From positions 248,001-312,000 of the forward strand of contig JAFTFT010000005.1 of NCBI GenBank assembly GCA_017458335.1: 64,000 nt of DNA, read 5' to 3'. Origin of the DNA: Oscillospiraceae bacterium (GTDB lineage Bacteria > Bacillota > Clostridia > Oscillospirales > Oscillospiraceae). Below the pieces are notes generated by a model, which saw nothing but the letters and a program-made list of their open reading frames with translations, was not told where the DNA came from and made no database searches. The position numbers and the translations under genes are program-made. Positions 1 through 8,444 of the stretch are shown one piece after another (position 1 is the stretch's first letter; every line of letters begins with the position of its first letter).

Positions 1-488
1 ATCGGGGCTTCCGCGTCGCGGTCAGAGGAGCGGATGACGAGGATCTGAGGTGCTTTGGCGACCGGAAGGCGGTCCAGAATCAGAATCCCCACGGTCAGGG
101 CGATGCTCAGGATCAGGGCGATCTTCGCGAGTCCTACACCGCAGATAATGCCGACGGTGATGGACCAGAAGAGGAACATGAGATCCATCGGGTCCTTGAC
201 GGCTGTGCGGAAGCGTACGATGGAGAGCGCGCCCACCATACCCAGCGACACGACGATACTGGACTGGATGGTCAGAATAACCGCCGCGGTGATCAGGGTG
301 ATCCCGGCGAGCGAGATGTTGAAGGTCTTGGAATAGAAGGTCTTTCTGGCCAGCAGCCGATAGACAAGAAAGATATAAAGCGCGAACAGGCTTGAAGTCA
401 GCATGACCGCCACGGCCGCGCTTGTCCCGATGTCATAGCTGGAAAAACCGTCCAGAAATGATTTCTTAAAAACGTCCGAAACAGACAT
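1..488 (-). CDS. DUF4956 family membrane protein (partial, C-terminus outside window)
   Basis: Reads leftward from ATG at 488 and leaves the window, so about 162 residues are visible. Four hydrophobic segments are seen at roughly residues 22-46, 56-76, 103-120 and 121-138. Between the second and third lies the motif GALSIVRFRTAVKDPMDL (residues 86-103), the hallmark of DUF4956 proteins. The start lies 14 bases past the stop of the VTC-domain gene and both read the same way, so they form an operon. DUF4956 and VTC-domain genes are commonly neighbours, and a role alongside polyphosphate or surface-polymer synthesis is inferred from that pairing only. The biochemical function is unknown. Confidence 0.85.
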   Translation of the reverse strand, partial: MSVSDVFKKSFLDGFSSYDIGTSAAVAVMLTSSLFALYIFLVYRLLARKTFYSKTFNISLAGITLITAAVILTIQSSIVVSLGMVGALSIVRFRTAVKDPMDLMFLFWSITVGIICGVGLAKIALILSIALTVGILILDRLPVAKAPQILVIRSSDRDAEAP

Positions 489-502
489 CATAAACCGTCA
501 TC

Positions 503-1204
503 CTATCTCAAAGAGTATTTTCTGCAGAGGTAATATTTGGAGAAACTGGTCTGCCGCAGCTGCCCGAGATTCAGACTGCGGTAGATGAAATCAGGCAGAA
601 ACCCGTCATACTTGACTTCCATCAGGTGTGTGCCCAGAGGCAGAACGGGCCTGACGGGAAGCTGCGGCGAAAAGAAGCCCTCCGGATCGCAGGAAGCGGA
701 GGCGATATCCGTGTCAAAGGTGACGCGCACGTTCCCGTCTGAGTAAATGAAAGGTTCCCGTACATAGTCCACGATCACCACGGGATGCATCAGCTCCGTC
801 TGACGCAGCAGGTCCAGCTTCCGCAGCAGGGGAGGCATTGGTTCCGCCTCCGGAAGCGGAAGGCTCCGGAGCAGGCTTCCGGCCTGTTCCCGGGTGAGCG
901 GACAGGCGGTCTTGAGCGTCATTCCATGCTCTTTCCGCTTGCACTCCAGCGTGATGCGGGAAGCAGAGGCGTTGTAAATCCGGATTCGGAATTTCTCCCG
1001 GGGTTCTGTTCCGTTTTCGTTTTCATAGAAGCAACGGTTGTGGTAATCATCGAAATACAGACTGCGTATTTCGTAATCCCCCCGGGGACCGGTGTGAGGG
1101 TCCGGCGCCATGAAGCAGGAAATCCGGCTTCTCAGGAGCGGAATCTGCGCTGCACTGACAAGGTACTTGAATTCATGCCGATACTGCGGCGCATCCGTGC
1201 TCAT
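503..1204 (-). CDS. VTC-domain protein, probable polyphosphate polymerase
   Basis: 233 residues, the size of stand-alone bacterial VTC domains. The basic residues expected to line the phosphate tunnel are visible: RHEFKYL near residue 9, KFRIRIYN near 71, LECKRKEHG near 86, VVIVDYVREPF near 141, and a conserved glutamate in LMEVKYDGF near 194. In the eukaryotic VTC complex this fold makes polyphosphate from ATP; bacterial homologues are assumed to act similarly at the inner membrane face. The ATG at 1204 follows an AGGAGG by 11 bases. It is the first gene of a pair with the DUF4956 protein. Polymerase activity is inferred from family membership. Confidence 0.85.
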   Translation of the reverse strand: MSTDAPQYRHEFKYLVSAAQIPLLRSRISCFMAPDPHTGPRGDYEIRSLYFDDYHNRCFYENENGTEPREKFRIRIYNASASRITLECKRKEHGMTLKTACPLTREQAGSLLRSLPLPEAEPMPPLLRKLDLLRQTELMHPVVIVDYVREPFIYSDGNVRVTFDTDIASASCDPEGFFSPQLPVRPVLPLGTHLMEVKYDGFLPDFIYRSLNLGQLRQTSFSKYYLCRKYSLR

Positions 1205-1292
1205 GCGGTCATGGGCCTCCTCTCATACCGAAATAGCAATAACAGGGGAAACGCGGAACTGCCCGGGACAGGGTATCCTGGGACGGCCGGGC

Positions 1293-1517
1293 TTATTCGC
1301 CGATATCACCCCGTACGACTTTGCCGATGTTCCAAAGATGCGCGGCCATCCGGGCGGCCTCCTCGCGCTCTTCGGCAGTACAGAATTCCATGGCGGCGGT
1401 CTGGGCGCCGCAGTCCATGCACATCACATACCAGCACCAGTTGTTTTCTTCCTCCAGCAGGCCGGCACCGCCGCAAAAGGGGCAGTCCTGCAGCTCAAGC
1501 TTCGCGTGTAAATCCAA
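1293..1517 (-). CDS. Small zinc-ribbon protein resembling Lar-family restriction alleviation proteins
   Basis: About 74 residues if started at TTG 1517, which has AAGGAA seven bases upstream. An open frame continues to an ATG at 1592 but the extra 25 residues look non-conserved. Two Cys-X2-Cys knuckles (CPFCGG and CMDCG) flank a tryptophan-rich stretch, and the C-terminal part contains AHLWNIGKVVRG, an arrangement typical of the Lar-like family. Such proteins are often phage- or plasmid-linked, but no mobile genes are seen here. It sits alone between VTC and hup. Function is uncertain; restriction alleviation is only the family name. Confidence 0.6.
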   Translation of the reverse strand: MDLHAKLELQDCPFCGGAGLLEEENNWCWYVMCMDCGAQTAAMEFCTAEEREEAARMAAHLWNIGKVVRGDIGE

Positions 1518-1684
1518 AGCGCTGTTCCTTCTTCCGTGAGATTTGATTCCGTGTGCCGCTGATCCCTGCGGTACAAAAGTGTTTGAAATCATACTGCTAT
1601 CATACCAGAGATTCGGAAAATCTTCAATATCATTCCATGTAAAAGATGAAGAAGCAACACGTGGGCTTTCTTTTGGAAAAGCTA

Positions 1685-1713
1685 TTGCAAAACGGGAGAG
1701 GACCTGTTATAAT
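1685..1713 (+). promoter_or_regulatory. Probable sigma-A promoter of hup
   Basis: TTGCAA at 1685-1690 and a perfect TATAAT at 1708-1713, separated by 17 bases, about 40 bases before the HU start codon. Confidence 0.7.
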
Positions 1714-1751
1714 GCATCACCGTGAAACCAATTTGAAAAGGAGCTATTGCT

Positions 1752-2027
1752 ATGAATAAGACCGAACTCGTCAAGAAAGTCGCCGCTGAGAACGCACTCA
1801 GCCAGAAGCAGGCTGCCGCTGTTGTCGACAGCGTCCTGAATGCGGTTGTTGATACCGTCGCCGCCGGCGAGCCCGTTGCTCTGCTGGGATTCGGCACCTT
1901 CTCCGTGAAGCATCGCGACGCCCGCCAGGGCCGCAACCCCGCCACCGGCGAGGCCATGGAGTTTGCTGCCAGTGACACCCCTGTCTTCAAGGCAGGCAAG
2001 GCGTTCAAGGAAAAGGTCAACGGATAA
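1752..2027 (+). CDS. hup: HU family DNA-binding protein
   Basis: 91 residues, the standard HU length. The N-terminus MNKTELVKKVA, the LLGFGTFSV turn and the DNA-intercalating arm RQGRNPATGEAMEF (around residues 58-71, with the proline at the tip) are canonical. HU bends and compacts DNA as a dimer. It is monocistronic, with its own promoter at 1685-1713 and an intrinsic terminator at 2051-2077. The start is preceded by AAGGAG. Confidence 0.97.
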   Translation: MNKTELVKKVAAENALSQKQAAAVVDSVLNAVVDTVAAGEPVALLGFGTFSVKHRDARQGRNPATGEAMEFAASDTPVFKAGKAFKEKVNG

Positions 2028-2050
2028 TCCGGGACCAATCATACGCAAGG

Positions 2051-2077
2051 AAAGAGCTGCCTTCGGGCAGCTCTTTT
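2051..2077 (+). terminator. Intrinsic terminator of hup
   Basis: Stem AAAGAGCTGC / GCAGCTCTTT around the tetraloop-like CTTCGG, ending in a T-run, 24 bases after the hup stop. Confidence 0.9.
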
Positions 2078-2146
2078 GCATGGAAGAAAAATGTTTGGGC
2101 ATTTAGACCCGAGTGTACAAAAATACGGCGGAAAGGGCGGAATGGC

Positions 2147-2176
2147 TTGCTTTTTTCCACTGACAAGAGGTATAAT
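2147..2176 (+). promoter_or_regulatory. Probable sigma-A promoter of the secreted coiled-coil gene
   Basis: TTGCTT at 2147-2152 and TATAAT at 2171-2176 with 18-base spacing, about 70 bases before the TTG start at 2248. Confidence 0.65.
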
Positions 2177-2247
2177 ACAGTTTGGATCGAATGCAGGGTC
2201 TATGCAGCGATGATTTTATCGGGAATCTTTGGAAGGGAGGCGGCTGC

Positions 2248-3669
2248 TTGAACCGGTTCGGAACAAAAATATGCAGCATCATTCTTTGTACGGCAATGCT
2301 CGGCACGACGATGCTCGGCGCGGGGTTGCCGTCTGCTTCCGCGGACGGCCTGCTCGGAGGGCTGAGTCTCTCGGAACGGCTGCAGAGCCGCCGGGCGGAG
2401 AGAAGCTCCCTGTCAGACCGTCTCGGTGACGCGGCGGACCGCCTGGCACAAGGCCGCGAAGAACGGCAGGACGGGGCCGAAGCGCTTCTGGAAGCCGCCG
2501 GAAACGCGGCGGAGGAGTTTCGGGAGAGTCATCCGGAACTCGCCGCGGGCGCGGATGAAGCGAGAGAGAGTCTGCGTGAAGCGGCGGACGGCCTGCGGGA
2601 GAATCTGGAGCAGCGCGCCCAGGGAATCGGCGGCGCGGAAGGAAGCGGAGCATCCGGGGCAGGTGACGCACAGGCCATGACAGCCGGAACGCAGAGTGAA
2701 ACCGGAGAGACACCGACCGCGGAGCGATTCGTCCTGGATGTGACGAAACGGATCGATGAGCGGCGGGCAGAGCGCGAGGCGCAGATGAGTCAGCTGCAGG
2801 ACGGTCTGGAGAACGTCATTGTGCAGATCGATGCCAGCCGCGCAGAGGCGGAAGAACGCGTTACCGCAGTCCGGGATGAGCTGGAGAGCGGAATCGCCCA
2901 AAGAACGGCTTCGCCTTCTCTTCTGACAGAGGGAAACATAGACGGGCAGAGCGGAACAGAGCCGGACGGCGGCTCGAGCGTGCTGGACAATCTTCGCGAG
3001 CGAATCGCCGAAGTCCGGCAGCAGCTGGAGGAAAACCGCGATAACTGGACCCAGCCGGAGGAAAAACTGGAAGAGCTCAGAACCCGCGTGGAAGAAATCC
3101 GTGCCCAGCTGGAGGAAGCCGCGAACAGCGAAGGCGGCGGAAACAGCCGGGTGGAAGAACTGAGGCAGCAGATCCGGGAAATGGAAGAGAAGATTCAGCA
3201 GGCGAAGGAAGAGTCCGCGGAGAAAAGAACGGCCCTCTGGAGACTGAAGAACTGGATCGCGCATCCGGAAGCGATGCTGATCTTCCGCGTGCTGCAGAGA
3301 CTCTCAACTCCGAAAGAACATAAGACGGTGGAACGGGCACAGAGAGATACCTCGGCGACCGGTGCGGCAAATTACCAGCCCGCGGCCAGCCCCGCAGTTT
3401 CACCGTCGCCGTCGCCGTCTCCGACTCCCGAACCTCCGGCGAAGAAAATCCCGCTCTTCCAGGAAAAAGAAGAGGAGATTGAGGAGGAAGAGATCCCGCT
3501 GGCCCTTCCGGAACCTGTGCCCATGAAGGTGACGCCCTGGTATGTGAAGCCGGAGTTCATCATCGCGATGTGCACGGTGGCGGCCCTGGGGGGCATCTCG
3601 GTGGCTGCGGCGCTCAGAGCGGGAACTGCGTCCGCGCACAGGAAGAAGGAAAGCGGGCAGACCGCGTAA
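2248..3669 (+). CDS. Secreted, C-terminally membrane-anchored coiled-coil protein, unrecognised
   Basis: 473 residues from TTG 2248, chosen because GGAGG lies seven bases upstream and the signal peptide then starts at once (MNRFGTKICSIILCTAML..., probable cleavage after SASA). Residues of roughly 40-370 are rich in Glu, Arg, Ala and Gln with long helical runs such as REELRTRVEEIRAQLEE-type repeats, so an extended coiled coil is expected. A Pro/Ser linker (PSPSPSPTPEP) and a run of acidic residues follow. A single hydrophobic segment near the end (EFIIAMCTVAALGGISVAAAL) and a short basic tail suggest a C-terminal anchor. There is no Cys lipobox and no LPXTG. I do not recognise the family; a cell-envelope spacer or scaffold role is a guess. 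Confidence 0.75.
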   Translation: MNRFGTKICSIILCTAMLGTTMLGAGLPSASADGLLGGLSLSERLQSRRAERSSLSDRLGDAADRLAQGREERQDGAEALLEAAGNAAEEFRESHPELAAGADEARESLREAADGLRENLEQRAQGIGGAEGSGASGAGDAQAMTAGTQSETGETPTAERFVLDVTKRIDERRAEREAQMSQLQDGLENVIVQIDASRAEAEERVTAVRDELESGIAQRTASPSLLTEGNIDGQSGTEPDGGSSVLDNLRERIAEVRQQLEENRDNWTQPEEKLEELRTRVEEIRAQLEEAANSEGGGNSRVEELRQQIREMEEKIQQAKEESAEKRTALWRLKNWIAHPEAMLIFRVLQRLSTPKEHKTVERAQRDTSATGAANYQPAASPAVSPSPSPSPTPEPPAKKIPLFQEKEEEIEEEEIPLALPEPVPMKVTPWYVKPEFIIAMCTVAALGGISVAAALRAGTASAHRKKESGQTA

Positions 3670-3695
3670 GCAGGAAAAACAAATAAGGAAAATCA

Positions 3696-3728
3696 CAGGC
3701 TGCGTCAGAAACTCTGACGCAGCCTGTT
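3696..3728 (+). terminator. Probable terminator between the coiled-coil gene and fbp
   Basis: Stem AGGCTGCGTCAGA / TCTGACGCAGCCT with a four-base loop followed by GTTAC. It lies between two convergent genes and may serve both. Confidence 0.75.
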
Positions 3729-3789
3729 ACTCTGCGGAAAAGGGCCATATGGCGGATCGGGCGGTATGCTTCGGCGCGGGAGACGCCGG

Positions 3790-5787
3790 TCAGTGCCCCT
3801 TGTGATCTTCCGTGACGGCGCCGTCCCGGTAGGCTCCCACCAGCGCGCGCAGATCGTCGATCTGCATCTGCAGCTCACGGCCGATGTCGGTATCGGCAAT
3901 GCGCTGGCGGAGTTCCTGGCGCTCAAAGACTTCCGTCGAATGGGCGATGCCGTAGTTGTCCCGGATCGCCTTCTCCCGGCCGACAAAGGGCTGGTGGGCG
4001 ACGATACGGTAGGACTGGGAAGTGCTGATGAGCGTGTAGCCGGCAATGCCGGAGGTAGGCTGATAGGCCTTGCAGAAGCCGCCGTCGATGACCAGAAGCT
4101 TTCCGCCGCCCTTGATGGGGCTCTCTCCCTTGCGGACCTTGACGGGAACGTGACCGTTGATGATGTGACAATGGGGCCCTTCCAGGCCGAATTCCTTCAG
4201 GATGAAATCGCAGATCGCCGGATCCTGATAGAGGGTGTAGTAGGCGTTCTTCGGCTCGGTCCAGGCGCTTTCGTCCTTAATCAGACGGCGTTCGAAGGTG
4301 GTCATGCGGTCCCGTCCGAAGATGGGACTGTTGCGGCCGGCCCACAGAAACCACAGGAGGTCCATCCCGAGCTTTCGCTCCGGAGAACCGGATTTGTAAT
4401 AATACGCCTGACGCGCGGCGGTGTCCGCGAAGTCAAGGAAGTCCTTTCCGGCGCGTTCTGTCCCGTCAAGCTTGAAACTCATCATCTCTCCGTCGACAGT
4501 CAGGGGGATGCAGCCGTGAAACAGCAGATTCCCGTTGTGAATCTTGTACAGGCTGCCCTTGGAATAGAGGAAACGGACGTGATTCTGCAGCTTCTCGCTG
4601 CGCTCAAAGGACCTGGTAAGCTGGTCGATGACCGCGGCTTCCTCCGCCGTCAGCTCATAGGGATTTGCCGGATCCACGGTCGGAAAATCGGTATCCTCCA
4701 GCGGATAGACCGTGCCGTCAATGGTGATGCAGCGGTTACCGTAATCGATCTTATCCAGCAGAAGGCGGTCCTCCATGCCGTACTCCGGATGACGGAGAAT
4801 CTTCTGTCCTTCCAGCTTGAAAAGGATGACCGTGATGGCCTTGTGCATGCGGGCGGAGAGAAGCTTGTCCTTCTCGGAATAATGCGCGGCGTCCGCCTCC
4901 GTGAGCTTCACGGCAAAGCGGGATACGTCGCAGTCTTTGTAGATCTCGTTGGCAAAGACCGAGAGGGGACGCAGCGAGATGCCGTAGCCCGTCTCCAGAA
5001 CCTCAAGATTGTTGTAGTGGATGGAGTTGGAGAGTACGGTGGCCACCAGAGTGCGGCTGCCGGAGGCGGCGCCCATCCACAGAATGTCATGGTTGCCCCA
5101 TTGGATATCCACGCTGTGGTAGTTCAGAAGAGAGTCCATGATGATATCCGCGCGGGGACCGCGGTCAAAGATGTCGCCGACGATGTGCATATGGTCCACG
5201 GCCAGCCGCTTGATTACCGCGCAGAGCGACGAGATGAAGTCCGGCGCCTGGCCGATTTCGACGATGGTGGAGATGATGTTCTTGTAGTATTCCTGCTTGT
5301 CGAATTCATCGCTGTGGGTGTGCAGCAGTTCCTCAATGATGTATGCGTAGTCCGCGGGCAGGGCCTTGCGGACCTTGGAGCGGGAGTAGCGCGAGCTTAC
5401 GCTGCGGCAGAGCTCGATGAGACGATAGAGAGTGATGCGGTACCACTCATCCAGGTCGTCGATCTCGGGCTTGAGCTGCTCCAGCTTCTCCTCGGGATAG
5501 ATGATCAGGGTGGCGAGCTGGTCCAGCTCCGAGCGGGGAACGCTGTCCTTGAAGAGCATGTCCAGCCGCTCCCGGATGACGCCGGAGCAGGAGTTGAGAA
5601 TATGGAGAAAGGCCTCGTGTTCTCCGTGTACGTCGGAGATGAAGTGCTCGCAGCCTTTCGGAAGATTCAGGATTGCCTGCAGGTTGATGATCTCGGTTCC
5701 GGCGGCGCGGAGCGTGGGATACTGCCGGGAGAGCATTCTCAGATAGCGCAGCTCCTCTGCGGTATAGGATTTATGTTGTTTCATCAT
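3790..5787 (-). CDS. fbp: Fructose-1,6-bisphosphatase, class III
   Basis: 665 residues, the length of the Bacillus/Clostridium class III enzyme (FBPase_2 family). It hydrolyses fructose 1,6-bisphosphate to fructose 6-phosphate for gluconeogenesis. The metallophosphoesterase signature is complete: FISDVHGEHEAF near residue 48, GDIFDRG near 202, GNHD near 230, and the late INGHVPVK histidine near 543. The start is the ATG pair MMKQ; GGAGAG lies upstream. It is separated from the thyA operon by a hairpin, so probably transcribed alone. Confidence 0.96.
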   Translation of the reverse strand: MMKQHKSYTAEELRYLRMLSRQYPTLRAAGTEIINLQAILNLPKGCEHFISDVHGEHEAFLHILNSCSGVIRERLDMLFKDSVPRSELDQLATLIIYPEEKLEQLKPEIDDLDEWYRITLYRLIELCRSVSSRYSRSKVRKALPADYAYIIEELLHTHSDEFDKQEYYKNIISTIVEIGQAPDFISSLCAVIKRLAVDHMHIVGDIFDRGPRADIIMDSLLNYHSVDIQWGNHDILWMGAASGSRTLVATVLSNSIHYNNLEVLETGYGISLRPLSVFANEIYKDCDVSRFAVKLTEADAAHYSEKDKLLSARMHKAITVILFKLEGQKILRHPEYGMEDRLLLDKIDYGNRCITIDGTVYPLEDTDFPTVDPANPYELTAEEAAVIDQLTRSFERSEKLQNHVRFLYSKGSLYKIHNGNLLFHGCIPLTVDGEMMSFKLDGTERAGKDFLDFADTAARQAYYYKSGSPERKLGMDLLWFLWAGRNSPIFGRDRMTTFERRLIKDESAWTEPKNAYYTLYQDPAICDFILKEFGLEGPHCHIINGHVPVKVRKGESPIKGGGKLLVIDGGFCKAYQPTSGIAGYTLISTSQSYRIVAHQPFVGREKAIRDNYGIAHSTEVFERQELRQRIADTDIGRELQMQIDDLRALVGAYRDGAVTEDHKGH

Positions 5788-5850
5788 GTGGACTCTCCTT
5801 GTTCTCGGTCGAATGGCGCGTTACGGCAATTGGCGAACGGGGACAGAATC

Positions 5851-5880
5851 AAAAGCTGCCGCGGCACGGAAGGCCGCGGC
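5851..5880 (-). terminator. Terminator of the thyA-folA operon
   Basis: On the minus strand, GCCGCGGC repeated as an inverted pair around a seven-base loop, then AGCTTTTG. It begins only eight bases after the stop of the last gene. Confidence 0.7.
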
Positions 5881-5887
5881 GTCGGGA

Positions 5888-6736
5888 TCAGGTGAGCGAT
5901 TCAAAACCGCCGGTGCTCTTTTTCGTTCTCTTGGGCGCTTCACCTTTCTGCAGGTTTTTGACCATCACCCAGCAGCAGTACAGAAGCGAGGCGGCCAGAC
6001 CGATGAAGATGATCTGCATCCCCAGATAGCGCTCGCCCGCGAGGCAGGTGATGCAGAGCATGGAGGCCAGCATGCAGCTGAAAAAGGTGCGCTTCCACTT
6101 CGGGCGTCCGAAGACATATCCGCCCAGGCGGAAAAAGGCAAACATGGAAGCGCCGACGGCGACCATCTCGGGCCCATAGGACCAGATGACGCTGTTGATG
6201 GTGTTGACCTTATAGCAGATCACCATCCACGCCGCCAGAAACAGCATCGGAATGAAGCTCAGCACGCACAGAATCCAGATGTTCAGCTGGGGATCCCGGT
6301 TTGCGGCGGTCATCCACAACAGATAGCATATACCGGAAAGCACCGCAAGAATCGCAATGAGGTGATAGTCGGCGCTGTTCCGGTCCGTGTCGACCTGCAT
6401 AAAGAGCAGAGCCCCGCCCGCGCAGAGCAACAGCCCCGCGACAATGCGGGCGGCCAGATACAGCCTGCCCGTATTCGAGAACGCGGCGGGAAACGCATCC
6501 GGCAGGTAGAGGTGCTGGTTTTCATAGCGCTTGATAAAAAACAGAAAAACCAGAGCGGCCGCGACAACGTAAAGAATCAGCCCGATGTGGAACGCACTGG
6601 GGTCGGGAAGCCCCAGCTCGTTAAATGCCAGCTGCAGCTGCAGCCAGCGTAGAAACACGCCGAAGGCGCCCGCGCCGGCGATGTAGCAGGCAAGCTCCAG
6701 AGACTTTTTCCCGCTGCGAAAATCTTCCATTTCCAT
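5888..6736 (-). CDS. Polytopic membrane protein of unknown function
   Basis: 282 residues with about eight hydrophobic segments (for example near residues 14-34, 50-68, 92-110, 124-143, 152-172, 185-205, 222-238 and 244-260). The tail is basic and hydrophilic (KRTKKSTGG). No enzyme motif is evident and I do not recognise the family. The ATG at 6736 has AGGAGG ten bases upstream, overlapping the end of folA. It is the third gene of the thyA-folA transcript, but nothing in the sequence links it to folate metabolism. Confidence 0.75.
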   Translation of the reverse strand: MEMEDFRSGKKSLELACYIAGAGAFGVFLRWLQLQLAFNELGLPDPSAFHIGLILYVVAAALVFLFFIKRYENQHLYLPDAFPAAFSNTGRLYLAARIVAGLLLCAGGALLFMQVDTDRNSADYHLIAILAVLSGICYLLWMTAANRDPQLNIWILCVLSFIPMLFLAAWMVICYKVNTINSVIWSYGPEMVAVGASMFAFFRLGGYVFGRPKWKRTFFSCMLASMLCITCLAGERYLGMQIIFIGLAASLLYCCWVMVKNLQKGEAPKRTKKSTGGFESLT

Positions 6737-6741
6737 TTGAG

Positions 6742-7236
6742 TCAGTCCTCCTTCTTGGGAATCCGTACATAGGTGGCAAAGCGGTAGGGGACTCCGTCCT
6801 CCTCCTGCCAGGGGCCGCAGCTGAGGCAGCGCCAGTCTCCTGACGCGTCCAGGTTCGGGAAAAACCGGTCCGACTGCGGACAGAGATCAATCTGTGTGAG
6901 GTGAACGGTGTCTACATAGGGCATCATCTGCAGGTACACGCTTGCCCCGCCGATCACAAGACAGCGCGGATACGCCTTTGCCGCCTCGGCGGCCTCTGCT
7001 TCGCTGTGAACCACTTCGGCGCCCTCAATCTCCGCCGCCTGGCGGGTGAGGACGATGTTGTGCCGGCCCTTCAGCGGCCTGCCGCCGGGAAAGTCGCCCA
7101 GCGTCCGGCGCCCGACCAGCACGGCCGCGCCGTCCGTCAGCTCGCGGAAGTGTCTGCGGTCGGCTTTCAAAACGACCTGCTGGGTGCCCTCGCTGCCGAT
7201 GCCCCAGTCGGAAAACACCGCTACGATCGCTTCCAT
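6742..7236 (-). CDS. folA: Dihydrofolate reductase
   Basis: 164 residues, standard for DHFR. Visible landmarks are EAIVAVFSDWGIG at the N-terminus (substrate-loop Trp), VLVGRRTLGDFPGGRPLKGR (NADPH-binding, residues about 40-58), and LVIGGASVYLQMMPYVDTVHLT (residues about 92-114). It regenerates tetrahydrofolate from the dihydrofolate produced by ThyA, encoded three bases upstream. The start ATG follows the thyA stop with a Shine-Dalgarno lying inside thyA, suggesting translational coupling. The N-terminal Met-20-loop region differs from E. coli (SDWGIG in place of RVIGMENA-type), which is usual among Firmicutes. Confidence 0.93.
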   Translation of the reverse strand: MEAIVAVFSDWGIGSEGTQQVVLKADRRHFRELTDGAAVLVGRRTLGDFPGGRPLKGRHNIVLTRQAAEIEGAEVVHSEAEAAEAAKAYPRCLVIGGASVYLQMMPYVDTVHLTQIDLCPQSDRFFPNLDASGDWRCLSCGPWQEEDGVPYRFATYVRIPKKED

Positions 7237-7239
7237 GGC

Positions 7240-8070
7240 TTACACCGCCACCGGGATTTTGCCGGTGAAGTCGGAATATTCATAATTCTCCATGCGGAAG
7301 CTGTCACGGGTAAAGGCATAGAAGTCCGTAACCTCGGGATCGAGGAAGAACTGCGGCGCCGGTTTCGGCTCGTTTCGGATGATCTCCTCGATGGCAGGGA
7401 CATGGCGGTCGTAGATGTGTGCGTCGGCGATCACGTGGACGAACTCGCCCGGCTCAAAACCGGAGACCTGGGCGATCATCATGGTCAGCACGGCATACTG
7501 CACGACGTTCCAGTTGTTCGCGGCGAGCATGTCCTGCGAGCGCTGGTTCAGGATCGCGTTCAGCCGGTTTCCGGTGACGTTGAAGGTCATGGAGTAGGCG
7601 CAGGGATAGAGCGCCATCTCCGACAGGTCCGCAAAGGTGTAGATATTGGTCATGATCCGACGGGAGGCGGGATTGTGCTTCAGGTCCCAGAGCACTTTGT
7701 CCACCTGGTCCATGTCGCCCTCGGGATAGTGATGCTTGACGCCCAGCTGATAGCCGTAGGCCTTGCCGATGGAGCCGTTCTCGTCCGCCCAGGCGTCCCA
7801 GACGCGGGTGCGCAGATCATGGACATTGTTGCTCTTCGCCTGCCAGATCCAGAGCAGCTCGTCGATGGCGGACTTCCAATAGGTACGGCGAAGGGTCAGA
7901 ATCGGGAATTCTTCCGAGAGGTCGTAGCGGTTGACAATCCCGAACTTCTTGACCGTATGGGCGGGAGTGCCGTCCTCCCAGCGCGGGCGAACCTCGCGGT
8001 CGGTGTCCCAGATGCCGTGGTCGAGAATGTCGCGGCAGTTCTGAATGAAGATTTCGTCTGCTCTGCTCAT
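7240..8070 (-). CDS. thyA: Thymidylate synthase
   Basis: 276 residues from ATG 8070, chosen because CAGGGAGG precedes it; an upstream in-frame ATG at 8160 adds 30 non-conserved residues. It methylates dUMP to dTMP using methylene-tetrahydrofolate. The catalytic cysteine is in ALYPCAYSMTFNV, then RSQDMLAANNWNVVQYAVL (the RS-x-D phosphate/dUMP motif) and HVIADAHIYDRHV (His and Tyr contacts to the nucleotide). The residue after the catalytic Cys is Ala where many ThyA proteins have His. It is first gene of the thyA-folA operon. Confidence 0.95.
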   Translation of the reverse strand: MSRADEIFIQNCRDILDHGIWDTDREVRPRWEDGTPAHTVKKFGIVNRYDLSEEFPILTLRRTYWKSAIDELLWIWQAKSNNVHDLRTRVWDAWADENGSIGKAYGYQLGVKHHYPEGDMDQVDKVLWDLKHNPASRRIMTNIYTFADLSEMALYPCAYSMTFNVTGNRLNAILNQRSQDMLAANNWNVVQYAVLTMMIAQVSGFEPGEFVHVIADAHIYDRHVPAIEEIIRNEPKPAPQFFLDPEVTDFYAFTRDSFRMENYEYSDFTGKIPVAV

Positions 8071-8168
8071 GATTTTCCTCCCTGTATGACAGGCTGTCTG
8101 CGGCGCGGCAGCCTGCACGGCGTTCTTTAATGCCCGGTACAACCGCTGCCGCAGTTTCACAAATCAAT

Positions 8169-8197
8169 ATTATAACACAGCTTCCGCTTCCCATCAA
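8169..8197 (-). promoter_or_regulatory. Probable promoter of the thyA operon
   Basis: On the minus strand, TTGATG (8192-8197) and a perfect TATAAT (8169-8174) with a 17-base spacer. Confidence 0.65.
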
Positions 8198-8314
8198 TGC
8201 CGAATTTGGGAGAAAACAGAATTTTATACCGGCGGAAAGCCGGAAACAGACGCTCTTTCCGCGAATTTGAAAAACGATTACGCTTTGAAACGGGCAGAAA
8301 CAAAAAAAGAAAAA

Positions 8315-8371
8315 GCACTATATTTTGTGGTCAAATTGGTTACAATGAGATAAAATATCAATATCTTGTGA
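8315..8371 (+). promoter_or_regulatory. Candidate pair of NrdR boxes
   Basis: GCACTATATTTTGTGG at 8315-8330 matches about 13 of 16 positions of the NrdR consensus ACACWATATATWGTGT. A weaker copy (about 11 of 16) lies at 8356-8371. Their starts are 41 bases apart, close to four helical turns, as expected for cooperative NrdR binding. They lie immediately upstream of the nrdG-nrdD promoter. Confidence 0.55.
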
Positions 8372-8379
8372 TTTTGGAC

Positions 8380-8408
8380 TTGACAACTACAAGATACGGC
8401 ATTATCAT
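8380..8408 (+). promoter_or_regulatory. Probable promoter of nrdG-nrdD
   Basis: Perfect TTGACA at 8380-8385 and TATCAT at 8403-8408, spacer 17 bases, about 37 bases before the nrdG start. Confidence 0.7.
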
Positions 8409-8444
8409 GTGCAAGGAAGATGACGAAGGGGAGGAGTGGAGATC

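Noticed and set aside
1543-1725. 60-codon plus-strand frame upstream of hup
   Set aside because: No ribosome-binding site and it overlaps the hup promoter.
3766-5895. Long plus-strand open frame opposite fbp
   Set aside because: It mirrors the fbp coding frame in GC-rich DNA, has no recognisable domain, and fbp has full family motifs.
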